This document shows positions 1-10,870 of a stretch of 64,000 nucleotides of DNA, piece after piece (the stretch's first letter is position 1; the number at the start of each line of letters is the position of its first letter). The notes beneath the pieces were generated by a model that did no database searches, was not told the DNA's origin, and saw only the letters and a list, made by a program, of their open reading frames with translations. The DNA comes from Adiantum capillus-veneris. Taxonomy: Eukaryota > Streptophyta > Polypodiopsida > Polypodiales > Pteridaceae. Location: NCBI GenBank assembly GCA_014529385.2, contig CM043957.1, forward strand, positions 89,058,881 through 89,122,880, in the 5' to 3' direction. The position numbers were made by a program, and so were the translations under genes.

Positions 1-234
1 TTGGTTTTACAGCACAAAGGTACGGCATGCTTGGAATGTATGCCCACATCTTGTCATGAGACGTAGGGTACCATTGGAATGGCATGTGGTGCATGGTACA
101 TCCTTGATAGTGAACGAGTTTGAATCCCTTGAGCAGGCTGTATTTTATGTGGCCATCGAGAATGTAGATGCACAGATGCAAAGACATCCTAGATGATATC
201 AACTTGGGGTGTCTGAAGAGGCCTCCAAATGGAT

Positions 235-435
235 CGATAGCTATGTAACCCTAGTGTTGGTTGTTTAGTAAGTGGAAGTCATCAAGAAGGGTAAGCATGA
301 AGTGTTCATGGTAGAGACAAAGAACTCCAGACTCGATAGCTATGTAACCCTAGTGTTCATGGTTGTTTAGTAAGTGGAAGTCATCAAGAAGGGTAAGCAT
401 GAAGTGTTCATGGTAGAGACAAAGAACTCCAGACT
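235..435. repeat. Direct tandem duplication, about 100 bp x2
   Basis: Two adjacent copies, 99 and 102 bp, both beginning CGATAGCTATGTAACC. They differ mainly by a 3-bp insertion (CAT) in the second. The duplication lies inside a decayed SWIM-transposase region, so it probably arose after that region lost function. Read directly from the sequence. Confidence 0.9.
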
Positions 436-601
436 ATTAAGAGAGAAGTATCGGGTGACCGTTGCAAAATACCCAAGTTGCACCTATTGTGACTTTCAAA
501 GGAGGGTGGGAGAGGGCCTCCCCTTTGTTGCATGTAAGCACATGTACTACGTCTATTTGCATGTCTTAGGTATATTGGAAAGTAGTATTTTTGGAACATA
601 A
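374..601 (+). pseudogene. SWIM zinc-finger fragment of a MULE-like transposase
   Basis: The 75-residue reading frame ends in a SWIM-like finger. It has an SCTYC cysteine pair, then about 15 residues, then ACKH, followed by a YVYLHVLG stretch. This resembles the complete SWIM protein at 24693-25118, which reads SCTCPDF, then LACKH and FIYLRVLG. The first pair here is CxxC instead of the canonical CxC, so the finger may be damaged. No transposase catalytic core is visible upstream. I read it as the 3' scrap of a second, older copy of the same transposon family. Confidence 0.6.
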
Positions 602-1200
602 TATTTAACTATGTGTAATGTTTTTTGAGAATTTGGGACATTGTACTTTGGACAATATAATGTCGCTATTTATTATAATTTCAAGTTTTGGAAGAAAATC
701 CATTTGTGTGTATCTCTGTTGTTCTGTAATGCTTCTATACGAGAAAGAAACACACACACATGTCACTTTCATCTATGGCTTACTGTTTTGAGAATGGATA
801 CATGTTGATATTTAACACTTAATGTATGGTAGGTATAAGTTAAAAGGTTTTAAGTAGGACATGGATAACAATTGATAGGTTTGTTGACACCTGTAATACG
901 TATTCAAGGCTAACAAATCTGCTGTCTTGTTTATATGGATGCAGATGAGGATTCTCTCTTTACTTAAGATCTTGTTGGCTAAGTTGATGTCCATCACTAT
1001 CGAATCTGGCCTCTTTTACTTCAAAATAAGTTTTTCTTAACTATCTTATGTACAAAACACAAGAATGATACCTCATTCTCACTATGATGTAGAAAAATGA
1101 ATCAAAGACTGAGTTTTTTTTGTGCTTATCATTGTCCTTTGTCTAAAGCCAGCTGTCTTTTGAATTGTTATGTTCTTTTGTGTATAATTCTAAAAACGGC

Positions 1201-1201
<1 letters not shown>
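602..1201. other. No recognisable gene
   Basis: AT-rich sequence following the SWIM fragment. I see no open frame with protein-like composition, no RNA gene and no clear repeat. It may be the 3' flank of the decayed MULE copy. Confidence 0.5.
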
Positions 1202-1234
<33 letters not shown>

Positions 1235-1236
1235 GG

Positions 1237-1293
<57 letters not shown>

Positions 1294-1326
1294 AGAGAGA
1301 TTGTTGTGGTGAAGGAAAGACAATAT

Positions 1327-1424
<98 letters not shown>

Positions 1425-1426
1425 GG
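1202..1426. repeat. Compound microsatellite (AC)n-(GA)n-(TG)n-(GA)n-G13
   Basis: Successive tracts: (AC) 1202-1232, (GA) 1239-1287, (TG) 1328-1364, (GA) to 1413, then 13 G at 1414-1426. Predicted peptides of alternating Ser-Leu, Arg-Glu, His-Thr or Val-Cys across it are artefacts of the repeats. Confidence 0.97.
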
Positions 1427-1629
1427 AGGGAGGGGTAGATGTACCCCTTGAGCAACATGGTTGTACAATGGTTTGATCTCTAAGCATTATATGCTTATGA
1501 TCTTGGTTTTGAATGTAGTGTTTATAAGCAAAATGGCTAGAAGAGTGTGATCCTCCTCAAATATGTACATGGACCATAAAAAGCTCAACTCTCTCTACAT
1601 ATTGTATTTTTCTCCTGTTGTTTCCAGAG

Positions 1630-1633
<4 letters not shown>

Positions 1634-1678
<45 letters not shown>
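1634..1678. repeat. (GA)n microsatellite
   Basis: Uninterrupted GA dinucleotides for about 45 bp, then an AGAAAGAGAAATAGATAGATA purine-rich decay zone. Confidence 0.97.
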
Positions 1679-1679
<1 letters not shown>

Positions 1680-1682
<3 letters not shown>

Positions 1683-3151
1683 AAAGAGAAATAGATAGAT
1701 ATATTTGATTATGGTCCTCAAAGGTCAGAGATTACTTGTGGGACGAAGAAAACATACATGGTGGTTCCTCATAAGAAAAGGGTACATGGGGGACATGGAT
1801 AAACGTGGACACAACAAAATTGTGATCTATGTCACATAGAACTAGGGAGAGGGTGGTTAGGGGGGTGGCTTGGGACTTATTGGGACGCGAAACTCCTTGG
1901 AAAAAGTGGCCTTTCCACCTTTGTTGACAACTATCTTTGCAAGCATGTGCTGTGTTCGTAGAGCAAGGGGATGTTGATAAACTAACTATGATGAATGTCA
2001 ACATTATGATGGGTACTATTGCACAGGGATAGCATTCTTCTCCTCTATGGTGCTCTTGCATGCATATATTCTTCTACCTTGGAGGGGACGATGGTGGTTG
2101 TTATGTTGACTTGAAATGTGAGGCGTGCCACACTTGTGGTGAAAGTGTGCTCAACATCCTTGCTCTAGCAAGAACATGGTCATTGTTTGACCTACTTTTG
2201 CAACTCCAAGGAAGAAAAATGTGTCTCCAAGGCAAGAAGGTGTGGTTAGCCCTCCACATGCTTGTCCATGAGTTCTTGATTTTGGGCTTGCAGATATCTG
2301 TTATGTCCACTCCTGGGGGCATGAGAAATTTTGTCTGGTTAATTGGTTTGAGCAAAAGCGCTTGTTGCATCCTATTTTGAGAATGTTTTCCTTGTGGGAA
2401 GGACCCTTGGATTTGTGAGAGTTGGGATTTTTGAAAGAGCCCGTCAGAGGCTAGGGCACTACCATTGATCAAGCCTTAAGGTGGGCATGGGAAGTTGTAG
2501 AAATATTTTTTGAGATGGAAGTCAATAGTAGAGAGGAGAGTGGAGAATAAAGTAAGAGAAACTGTTGAGCAAGTCAAATGGTGACTAGGTGAGCATCGCA
2601 AGATAGGGGTTTTTTGGCACTATGAGGTGGAGGCACTCTACTAAGGAACACCCCCCCCCCCCCCCCCCCTTACCCAAGGGGAGGTCAATGACGAGAGAAA
2701 AGTTACGTAGTTGTTTACTATTTGCTTGGCTATGGGAGAGAGAGAGTGAGTGAAGGTGATGAGAAGAAGATTCTTATGAGAGTGCTATAGAGTGAGAGGG
2801 ATATAAGACAGTGTGATGGGAGTGGGCGGCATTGAGCAGCAGGTAGGTGGCTCTAGATGGCATTGAGAAAAACGTGGGTGCCTCTCATTGCCTAAGGTAA
2901 CAAAAATAAAAAATCTCAACTCCGAAGCTTGCTCGCTGAAGCTTGCTCAAAAACAATAAAAGGTGTGATGAGACATTAGAATTGGACAAAAGAGGTGTGC
3001 ATTTTTTTTTGGAGGCAAAGATGCATGTGCAATATTTGTCTACAAGACTGTAAATTATGCAAGAAATGTGGATAACAAAAGGTTTATGTCAAGCTATGCC
3101 TTTAGATGTAGGTATCATTACTTGTATCTCTATCATGATGGTCATGTAAAC
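1680..3151. other. No confident gene; contains a C19 run
   Basis: There are modest open frames on both strands (2060-2380 plus, 2101-2472 minus), but none has a recognisable domain and they overlap each other. A run of 19 C occurs at 2651-2669. Purine-rich sequence follows. I do not support a coding call. Confidence 0.5.
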
Positions 3152-3960
3152 TGTGAGGTCCCCACCCCGCCGTCTCAAACGACGGATCTGATGGTAAACC
3201 TGGTGGCCACTAGATCTACAACGGAAGCAAACAAAGTGGTTTATGGTTCATCTAGCGGACGATCTCTAATCACAAAGTGAGTCTAGCTCGAGCCTACTAG
3301 CATCGAGATCTAGTTCCACGCTGCACGAAAAGCGTGATTAACTTATCTAGCGGTCCTAAGACCCACCTTCCAACAGGAGAGAAGTCCCGAGTGCCGTTTT
3401 CCCCATGTTTCAGAGGCACATACACTTGAGGCTTCGCCGCTCTTGGGGCAATGAGTAATACTAGCGTCGATTTATAACACTATGGGGACGGAGAGTTCCT
3501 GACTAATCGGGACCACCCTTCTCATAGGCATTGGCAACCCGAGCCAAGCCCCCCACTTTCCACCCCATACTCACACTTTCTTTGTTACCTAATTACTACC
3601 ACAATAGTTGTTCAACATATAAGTTCTTTGTTTATTTTTTCGATTCACAAGTTCTTTAATACAACCCTTCAACCAGTATTGCAAAGTGGCACCAAGACAG
3701 TAATTGTAGTACAAATTCACTCAAAAACTCATTCATTTAAAGTTCCAATGCTCTGGAGGCACGAAATCCCCCAGCGAGTGTTTACTCCACCCGTTGTTTT
3801 CGCCTAGTTGCCCATACAACTAGGTTGTCCACCCCTTAACCAGCAGTCGTGGACTTCCACCGCTTAACTAGCAGTCGTGGATATCCACCGCTTAACCAGC
3901 AGTCGTGGATTCAAGAGCCCTTAACCAGGAACTCTAGCTCCTGCGAATAACTTCGCGAGC
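3152..3960 (-). repeat. 3' LTR of minus-strand Gypsy-like element
   Basis: Bases 3152-3850 align base for base, with substitutions only, to 7855-8553; both start TGTGAGGTCCCC. The left copy continues about 110 bp further to a CCCCC tract at 3963-3967, which on the minus strand reads CAGGGGGAAG and could be the polypurine tract. Read on the minus strand this is the downstream LTR, ending ...CACA. The outer boundary is clear; the inner one is inferred. It contains three 28-bp tandem units near its inner end. Confidence 0.8.
3829..3912. repeat. 28-bp tandem repeat x3 inside LTR
   Basis: Three units beginning CCACC(C/G)CTTAAC and ending AGTCGTGGA, with starts at 3829, 3857 and 3885. The right LTR copy carries the first 22 bp of a single unit and then changes to unrelated sequence. 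Confidence 0.9.
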
Positions 3961-6108
3961 TTCCCCCTGTGATCAAGAGAGGGTTCGGACTAGATCAACA
4001 TTGGAATTGAAAATGAACTAGTTGAGCTAAATTTTCCCTAGCAACCAATCTTTCCTACTTCAGACTGTATATTCAGAAAGCATTCTTTCCTACTTGAATA
4101 TAAAATACAATTAATTTAAATGCCGTGGTTTTCGTTGATTTCCAACATATTGGGAAATGTGTTTTTCATCCTACCTTATCGAATGCAATGTTGCTTTAAC
4201 AAACTTGAATTAAAACTTGACCTACCTCCACAATTTCCTCGTCATTGCTCCGTGAGATGGCCGGTACTTGGTCGACCATGGGAGCGTTTCTCTTTTCATT
4301 AGTGTTGCTTGTCCCCGTCTCGCGGTCGTCGGAACCACCGAAACGAGTTCTCTTTACCGGGGCCATTTTATACTTACTACTTAATTGACAACTTGGAAAA
4401 AGAGAGCTAACATTCGAGAGTAACATACAACCATGATGACGGATTAGTTTCAATAAGCAAATCGCCTTGTACGAGAGGTTAGACTTACTTCAAGACATAA
4501 AGAATCCCGATAGCACCATACTTGTTCTAAGGGAATAGGCCCTAAGGTTAATTACTTGACCTAGATAATTATGAAATTCAGATTTTTACTTAATCAGTTC
4601 TACTAGAGATGAAATAGACGTGCTCAATCACTTCTTAATGCAAGTAGAGAATTGCAGAATTACTGTATGCATAGATGAGAGGATTTCTCCCTTTCTAATG
4701 ATTAATGATGGATTAATTTCCCCTAATTAAATCCTAATCCATAAGCAATTGATTCTAATTTAATTATTTACACATTATGGAGTAATAGGATGCAATGGAC
4801 CATTCTCACCTCAAAGCTGACTTGATTTTTAATCACAACGGTGACTAGTGGATGATTCCTTAAACATGCATTAAACTATGATTAAGAGTGACTAATTGCT
4901 TGCATGATTACTAATTAGATTAAGATTTATGCAATAGATCATGGATACGGAGAATTAGAGAGTATCTAATGAGTATTTTGACTATGATTATGCATACTAG
5001 ATGCGGAATTAAGAGGATATTAGAGAGGGATCTACAACAACCATGAATTAAACCAAAAATTACCGAGGTTACGGCTGAATTCCTCTCGAAATTCTGATGC
5101 GAGGGCCTCCTTGAGACGAGAAACGGGCAGCACCTTTTCTCCTAGCTCCTCTTCCAAAGACTATGTCTGCCGGCAACACCTCCTCAAGGTGTGTGTGTGT
5201 GTACTTAGTGTGTATGTGAGCATATATGTGTGCTTGTGTGTGTGTGAGCATGCTCTTATATAGGTTCACAAGCTGAAAAATTTGAATTTGCCTGCTATAT
5301 GCATTTGGAGGAGTACTCACTTCATGCATGGCATCTCTAGTTGCATACTTACCAAGTGTCCCAACCTGCTCAAGAACTCACTTAGTCTCTCTCTCTCTCT
5401 CTTGCATGGAAAGTAGCCCACGAGCCGTGTGAGTGTGTGAGGGCACCCTCTTACTACCAAACTCAGTCCGCAGTGGCCTGGAGCCAGTTCCCACACAGCC
5501 CCCGAGTCCCGGTGCCTCCCCGCACAACTTTAGGAAAATTTAATTTTAACCTAAGACGGGCAATACGAATCAGAATTTAATGCCGGAACTTGCTATACTA
5601 AACTATAACTAAGGTGTATTAACCTGGGTACCTGCCATATTTAGCAGCCCCCGGTGTCCGAAATGCATTTTTTTCAAATTGGGGTACAAGTGCAGTTTTT
5701 CGAGACGGTCAAAACTGATGGGTCGGGTGACCAAAAACTTACTATTTTTGAAAAATTTTCACAAAAAATATTTTAATTCTCTTTTGGAAGCTTTATGACA
5801 TTCTAAACATTATGGCATCGACAGATTTTGGAAAACTGCTAAAAATAGTAACTTTTTCCATTATGATTGTTTCATGGTACAATGGTGTTCTTTTAGCTCG
5901 AGATCGGAGACCTTACATCCTCCCTAACGTGAAAAATTTGAGATGTCCTCATCTCAAGAATACATCTGGATAAACTCTATGCTAACTACTCAGGTACATA
6001 TATCCTTTGTCTAAAGTAAAGACATCCTTTGATAATAGAATAGTCTTTTGCGTTTTTTTTTGCTGAACTTTGATGAGATCCTGGTGCTTGAATTATTGCT
6101 CACTAGGA
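3961..6108. other. Non-coding internal region of Gypsy-like element
   Basis: This is the stretch where pol would be expected between gag and the 3' LTR of a minus-strand element. I find no protease, reverse transcriptase, RNase H or integrase motif. It is AT-rich with short TG and CT tracts near 5190-5250 and 5383-5402. The element is therefore gag-only and would need enzymes in trans. Confidence 0.6.
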
Positions 6109-7019
6109 TTAGTAGTTGCAGCATATAGAGCTGCCCACAGTTGGTTGTCTCACTGCGGCATTAGCGAAAGCTCCGCTTCCTTGTCCTATGTTTCCTCTTC
6201 CTCGGTCTCCTCTTCCGTTTGGTTGACCTCGCCCGTTGACGTTCAGAGGTACATTATTAGCACCGGATGTTGGGAAATCCTTTTTGGACATCGGCTTTTG
6301 TAATGTCCATACTCCTAGCACTCAAATCATCTTATATTTGGAAAACTCGGTAGCTGCCGTAGTAGCTACTACCGGACGATGGTCGTATGCAGGGTTGATT
6401 GGTCTGTTACTCCAGTTGTCTAGCCTGGCCCTCTTTGACAAATAGTATTGACTATCTTGGTAGTCCTTTGAATCTCTTTAGCTAATGGTTTGGCCCTTAG
6501 CAAGGCATCTTGCAGAGTTGTTGGCCTGAGAGCTTCTAGTCGGTTGTTCAAGGGGTCGATGAGTCCTTGGCAGAACCGTGCTACTTGTTGTTCCAATGTC
6601 ATCCTAGGAGCATATCTCCGAAGTGTGACGAACTTCGAGTAGTATTCTTCGACGGAAGAAGTCAGCTGTCGAAGTAAGAAAAACTCATTCATCTTCAGGG
6701 CTTTGTGAGCGAGTGGTAAGTATCGCTCTATCACAACAGCCTTGATGTCTTCCCATGACTGGGAAGATCCCTTGATATCCAAGTCCCTGCAATGTTGATT
6801 CCACCATATCTTGGCATCGCCAGACAAGCGAAACATCGCAAGCATGGTTTGATTCACGGGTTGGGTTCCCACAGCTTCGAAATAGTCGTCCATAGCCTCC
6901 ATCCATACTTCCGCATCTCTTTCCATATTTTCCCCCTCACCCTTAAAGAGTGGAGGTTGGGCTTGCTTAAGAAGGAGCTTCTTTTCCTGCGCCGTCGAGT
7001 AGAGAGCAGCAGGTGGTGC
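6109..7019 (-). pseudogene. Ty3/Gypsy Gag (retrotrans_gag), frameshifted
   Basis: Reading down the minus strand, an open frame begins after a stop near 7020. Its first in-frame ATG (6924-6926) follows the residues QPPLFKGEGEN, so the true start may lie upstream. The core has typical retrotransposon Gag features: WMEAMDDYFEAV, then MLAMFRLSGDAKIWWNQH, then SVEEYYSKFVTLRRYAPRM. The frame stops at 6420. A second frame (6321-6109) carries an Arg-Gly-rich tail (NGRGDRGRGNIGQG), as often seen before a zinc knuckle, so a frameshift separates them. No Cys-His knuckle is found. It would form virus-like particles if whole; here it is probably dead. Confidence 0.75.
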
Positions 7020-7211
7020 CTACATGGGTTACACGAGAGTCTTGATACGATTACTTGGATTTTAAATAGACACGAGTCTTAAATAAAATTCAAGATCCCA
7101 CTTTATCAAGAGACTGAGACTCAGAGACAAAAACACTTTATTGATGAAGATTTAAACCCCTCAAGGTTTAGGATAACTCATGATCAATTTATTACATAGC
7201 TTTTGGAATGC

Positions 7212-7743
7212 TTATAAGATATGCCTACCAGGTTGCATTGTCAGGTTCACATGATACTCTACTTCATTCGTGAAGTAGTTCCTATACTCATCTTTGAGTG
7301 GATAGTAAACTATGGTGTCGAGTTGGGATAATTCTTTTGGTACTCCAAAAGTTCTAACTCTGTTTTCTGGGATTACATTAGTGACCTTTTCCAAAAGCCA
7401 CTCGTTGAGGATTTGATTGGTGCCGTTAGAGACACTCATGTCCGTACGTGCACGCAGCAAGTAGAATATCTGCACCACCCTCAATTCTTCTCCCCAACAT
7501 ATTTTCTTCAAATTGGCAGCCAGGAATCCTAGCTTCCGAGCGTTGATGTAGTAAACCCCTCCTTCATGTGTCCAATCGAGCCCCCATCCTCTATCGATGC
7601 GAATGGAGTGCGGTGTATGAACCTTCAGCAGCGTCTCCATGACATCTCGCCTGAATTGGTAAACTGGGGATTGTCGAGCTTGTTCGTAAATAAGCTCAAA
7701 CACTTTGAACTTCCGATATTCTAGCACGGGGTCTTCCTGCAAC
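7212..7743 (-). CDS. Unidentified open frame between PBS and gag
   Basis: About 175 residues stay open on the minus strand, with protein-like composition (DRGWGLDWTHEGGVYYINAR, CWGEELRVVQIFYLLRART). I do not recognise the family. There is no convincing ATG. The frame is preceded by a pyrimidine-rich stretch ending TTGCAG at about 7739, which looks like a 3' splice site, so this may be a captured exon. It lies in the leader of the LTR element, between its primer-binding site and gag, where an extra ORF is unusual. It could instead be an exon of an older gene into which the element inserted. Confidence 0.45.
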
Positions 7744-7840
7744 ACCAATGCAAGGAATTCAGATCAGCTACCTATATACCCTTAGTTCCTTTTAAATATT
7801 CAAACAATACGAAATTATTTCCCAGTCTAACCTAAGCTTA

Positions 7841-7852
7841 GCTCCGATACCA
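7841..7852 (-). promoter_or_regulatory. Primer-binding site (initiator tRNA-Met-like)
   Basis: On the minus strand it reads TGGTATCGGAGC, one mismatch from the common plant PBS TGGTATCAGAGC. It lies two bases inside the LTR end at 7855, which fixes the element's orientation as minus. Confidence 0.8.
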
Positions 7853-7854
7853 GG

Positions 7855-8553
7855 TGTGAGGTCCCCACCCCGCCGTCTCAAACGACGGATCTGATGGTAA
7901 ACCTGGTGGCCACTAGATCTACAACGGAAGCAAACAAAGTGGTTTATGGTTCATCTAGCGGACGATCTCTCATCACAAAGTGAGTCGAGTTCGAGCCTAC
8001 TAGCATCGAGATCTAGTTCCACCCCGCTCGGAAAGCGTGATTAACTTATCTAGAGATCCTAAGACCCACCTTCCAAGAGGAGAGAAGTGCCGAGTGCCTT
8101 TTTCCCCATGTTTCAGAGGTACGTACACTTGAGGCTTCGCCGCTCTTGGGGCAATGAGTAATACTAGCGTCGATTTATAACACTATGGGGACGTAGAGTT
8201 CCCAACCAATCGGGACCACCCTTTTCATAGGCATTGGCAACCCGAGCCAAGCCCCCCACTTTCCAACCCATACTCACACTTCCTTTCTTACCTAATTACT
8301 ACCACAATGGTTGTTCAACATATAAGTTCTTTGTTTATTTCTTTGATTCACAAGTTCTTTAATACAGCCCTTCAACCAGTATTGCAAAGTGGCACCAAGA
8401 CAGTAATTCTAGTAAAAATTCACTCAAAAACTCATTCATTTAAAGTTCCAATGCTCTGGAGGCACGAAATCCCCCAGCGAGTGTTTACTCCACCCGTTGT
8501 TGTCGCCTAGTTGCCCATACAACTAGGTTGTCCACCGCTTAACCAGCAGTCGT
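7855..8553 (-). repeat. 5' LTR of Gypsy-like element, truncated
   Basis: 699 bp aligned to 3152-3850 with scattered substitutions and no net length change. Homology stops abruptly after CAGCAGTCGT, whereas the other copy continues, so the outer end of this LTR is lost. No target-site duplication can be matched. Confidence 0.85.
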
Positions 8554-8754
8554 ATTGTGGACATAACTTTGATTGTAAATTAGCATGGCTAACCTGTCAT
8601 TGCACAACACATCGGGAATAGCTTTTGCCAAGCACTTGACACTAGCATGCACTGCAAGGTGGCATGGCTCTACATGCATATCTGTATGTAGCAACATAAG
8701 ATCAAATATATCTTTCAAGCAATGATAACGAGAACATCATAACATTAACCATTT

Positions 8755-10276
8755 TCACGTGCCTAGATGGTCATCTCCCACAACTCTGGCCATGTCTGAT
8801 AGGTCCTCTGCAGCCCTGCCATGTGATGGTGAACATGGAGGGGACTCCTGGATGCCCCCTACAGGTCTTGGAGTGAAGTAAAGTAAAGGTACACTGTGGC
8901 TCATAGCACCAAGTCCATGAGCACTATCACTGACTTCTACAGAATACTCCTCAACCACATGCTCGCTCTCACTATCACTGGAAACAACAACCCTCTTCTT
9001 TCTCTTCCCATGTTCCGGTCAGCCAACGGTGCTTGCGAGTCTTTCTTTGAGGCTTGTTTCTTTTTTTCCGGTTTCTTTGATGTGTTTGGAGATAGAGAAT
9101 CCTCTATCAAAACCGCTTTCTTCCTTGACGCAGTATGCTCCGCTATTAATTAAAAAGAACAGTTATTGAGCCCATGTTGTATTGCTGCATGGCAAAGGTA
9201 AAAACTATATAGAATGATACCTATGTATAGAGCTTCCTCTTTGGGTGGGTACTCCTTTTCCGGGTAGTCCAGCCACCAAGGACACTTGAGCCACGCTCCC
9301 TTTGGCTGCAAGTCGTCTATCCACTCGTCAGGATATAAGCCAGTCTCCTCTCTCTCCGACATGCACCATGCATCACTGGGGTGCTCGGGAATGGGAAAGA
9401 CAAGAGCATCTCTCCACCATCTACAAGACATACCACAATGTTTTTGAGCCACCGAGAACAAGATTAGTGTATCCTACTACATTCTTAATTTGTCAATTAA
9501 AGATGTCAAACCTGTACAACAAGCGTCGTGCCGTGCCAGCAAAGTGATGTTGCTCTTCGGGATCCTGTGTGGACTTGATTCGAGCACCTCACTTCTTGAA
9601 GGCCTTGTCAAAGTGCTTGCGTCTGTATGTCAGTAATGTGTGGGCAAGTGTGCAACCATGCCTACCTTTAGTCTTCTCGTGTTGGATAGCAACATCATGA
9701 TTCTCGGCCTCCATTTTCTCGGCCATCTCAAGCATGGCATGCAACAAATAATAAGTCACAAGTTAGATTATCAAAAAATTGCTAGCTGGTGCACATAATC
9801 ACTAAATCTAACCTTTCCAATTGCCACCAATACACGTGATATTGAAGCCATTGGATCCAGACCTTCTCCGTCAACCCTATGCCATTTTCCTTCAAGGATG
9901 CATCACCACCTTGTAGCGAATCAATCAAGAGGCACTTCCTAGCAGAGGAAAAGCGAGACATATTTTTATTGCTATATAATAAAAATAGAAAGATATCGAA
10001 TGATTTAAATGACATTTACTTACTCTTTTGGGCTAATGCATGCACGCACAACCTCTGCCACTCTCGAGGGTGTCATTTTGGTGGTCTTCTCACCCCAACC
10101 TGTAAATGATATACATTTCTGAAAAAAATCGTTTCCATTCTCTGGATTTGCAATGGTGGCTATCTCAAGCCCTTTGCTCGTAAAATATTGCTCCGTTTAA
10201 GATAGCGCTAGATTGATGCTCTCCTCGTATGCGTCAGGTGCCAACTCGTAGTCAAAACTCCCTTTTGATGGCAGCC
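8755..10276 (-). pseudogene. Downstream half of an unidentified spliced gene relic
   Basis: The minus strand carries protein-like segments that join in frame if GT-AG introns are removed. One intron is 10023 to 9939 (GTAAGT...CTAG), joining SPKE to KCLLIDSLQGGDAS. Another is 9220 to 9143 (GTATCA...ATAG), joining EEALYI to AEHTASRKKAV. A third is likely near 9840-9740, upstream of MAEKMEAENHDVAIQHEK. Other marks are the tryptophan-rich GAWLKCPWWLDYPEKEYPP and a Lys-rich then Ser/Asp/Glu-rich tail. An in-frame TAA after SINLALS and a frameshift near 9010 show decay. I do not recognise the family; a plant transposon protein or a host gene are both possible. Copia-1 is inserted at its upstream side. 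Confidence 0.5.
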
Positions 10277-10281
10277 CTTCC

Positions 10282-10508
10282 TGTTACCATATACATGTGG
10301 TAGTGATGTGTGTGAACACACTAGGACCGCCGGGGCACTTTTTCCCTCTTTAGGAGGTTTTTTCCCCCGAGCATTGTATATACGCCCATCACTCTAGGGC
10401 TATCTATCTTTCCATTGCATACTATGAAACACACTCTCTATTGTGTGCCTTGAGCTTCCTTCGTCTTCTCCAAGCTGTGTGCGTTTCTTTGCAACCCTAA
10501 TTCCAACA
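10282..10508 (+). repeat. Copia-1 5' LTR
   Basis: Starts TGTTACCATATACATG and ends CTAATTCCAACA. A TGTATATA motif near 10375 could serve as a TATA element. Confidence 0.95.
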
Positions 10509-10510
10509 AT

Positions 10511-10522
10511 TGGTATCAAAGC
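10511..10522 (+). promoter_or_regulatory. Copia-1 primer-binding site
   Basis: TGGTATCAAAGC, one mismatch from TGGTATCAGAGC (initiator tRNA-Met complement), two bases after the LTR. The following 350 bp to the gag ATG are untranslated leader with no other feature. Confidence 0.85.
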
Positions 10523-10870
10523 AGGTTGCGTCCTCCTGGGCTTAGTCGTCAGCTGCTCCAGCACACGCTTGCTCACTTTCTCCGATTACAGTGAGGTTTG
10601 GCGAGCCTTTGTAGGTCGACAAATATTTCAGGTAAGCTCGTAGAGCTTGGTCTGCTCAGATTTTTGATTTAGGCTCATTTCGGCCTCCGTTTCCACCACA
10701 GGCAGGTCTGCACAGGCTATTTTGTCATTTTGTGCAGAATTTCTGTCAGTGCCATTTTCTGCATAACAGGTGCCTCATAGTCTTCTACGGTTTGTGCTAT
10801 ATAGCACGTGTTGTTCCCGGTCCGTTTCTCCTATTTTCGGGCAGTTTTCACATCAGGTGCAACATTTACC

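Noticed and set aside
1143-1487. Overlapping Ser-Leu, His-Thr and Arg-Glu open frames
   Set aside because: They are translations of microsatellites, open in several frames on both strands at once.
2060-2472. Two overlapping hypothetical genes
   Set aside because: Opposite-strand frames of similar length with no known motif; neither is preferred.
2651-2669. C19 run as an assembly gap or artefact
   Set aside because: The window has many other long homopolymers and microsatellites, so a real tract is the simpler reading, though its length may be inexact.
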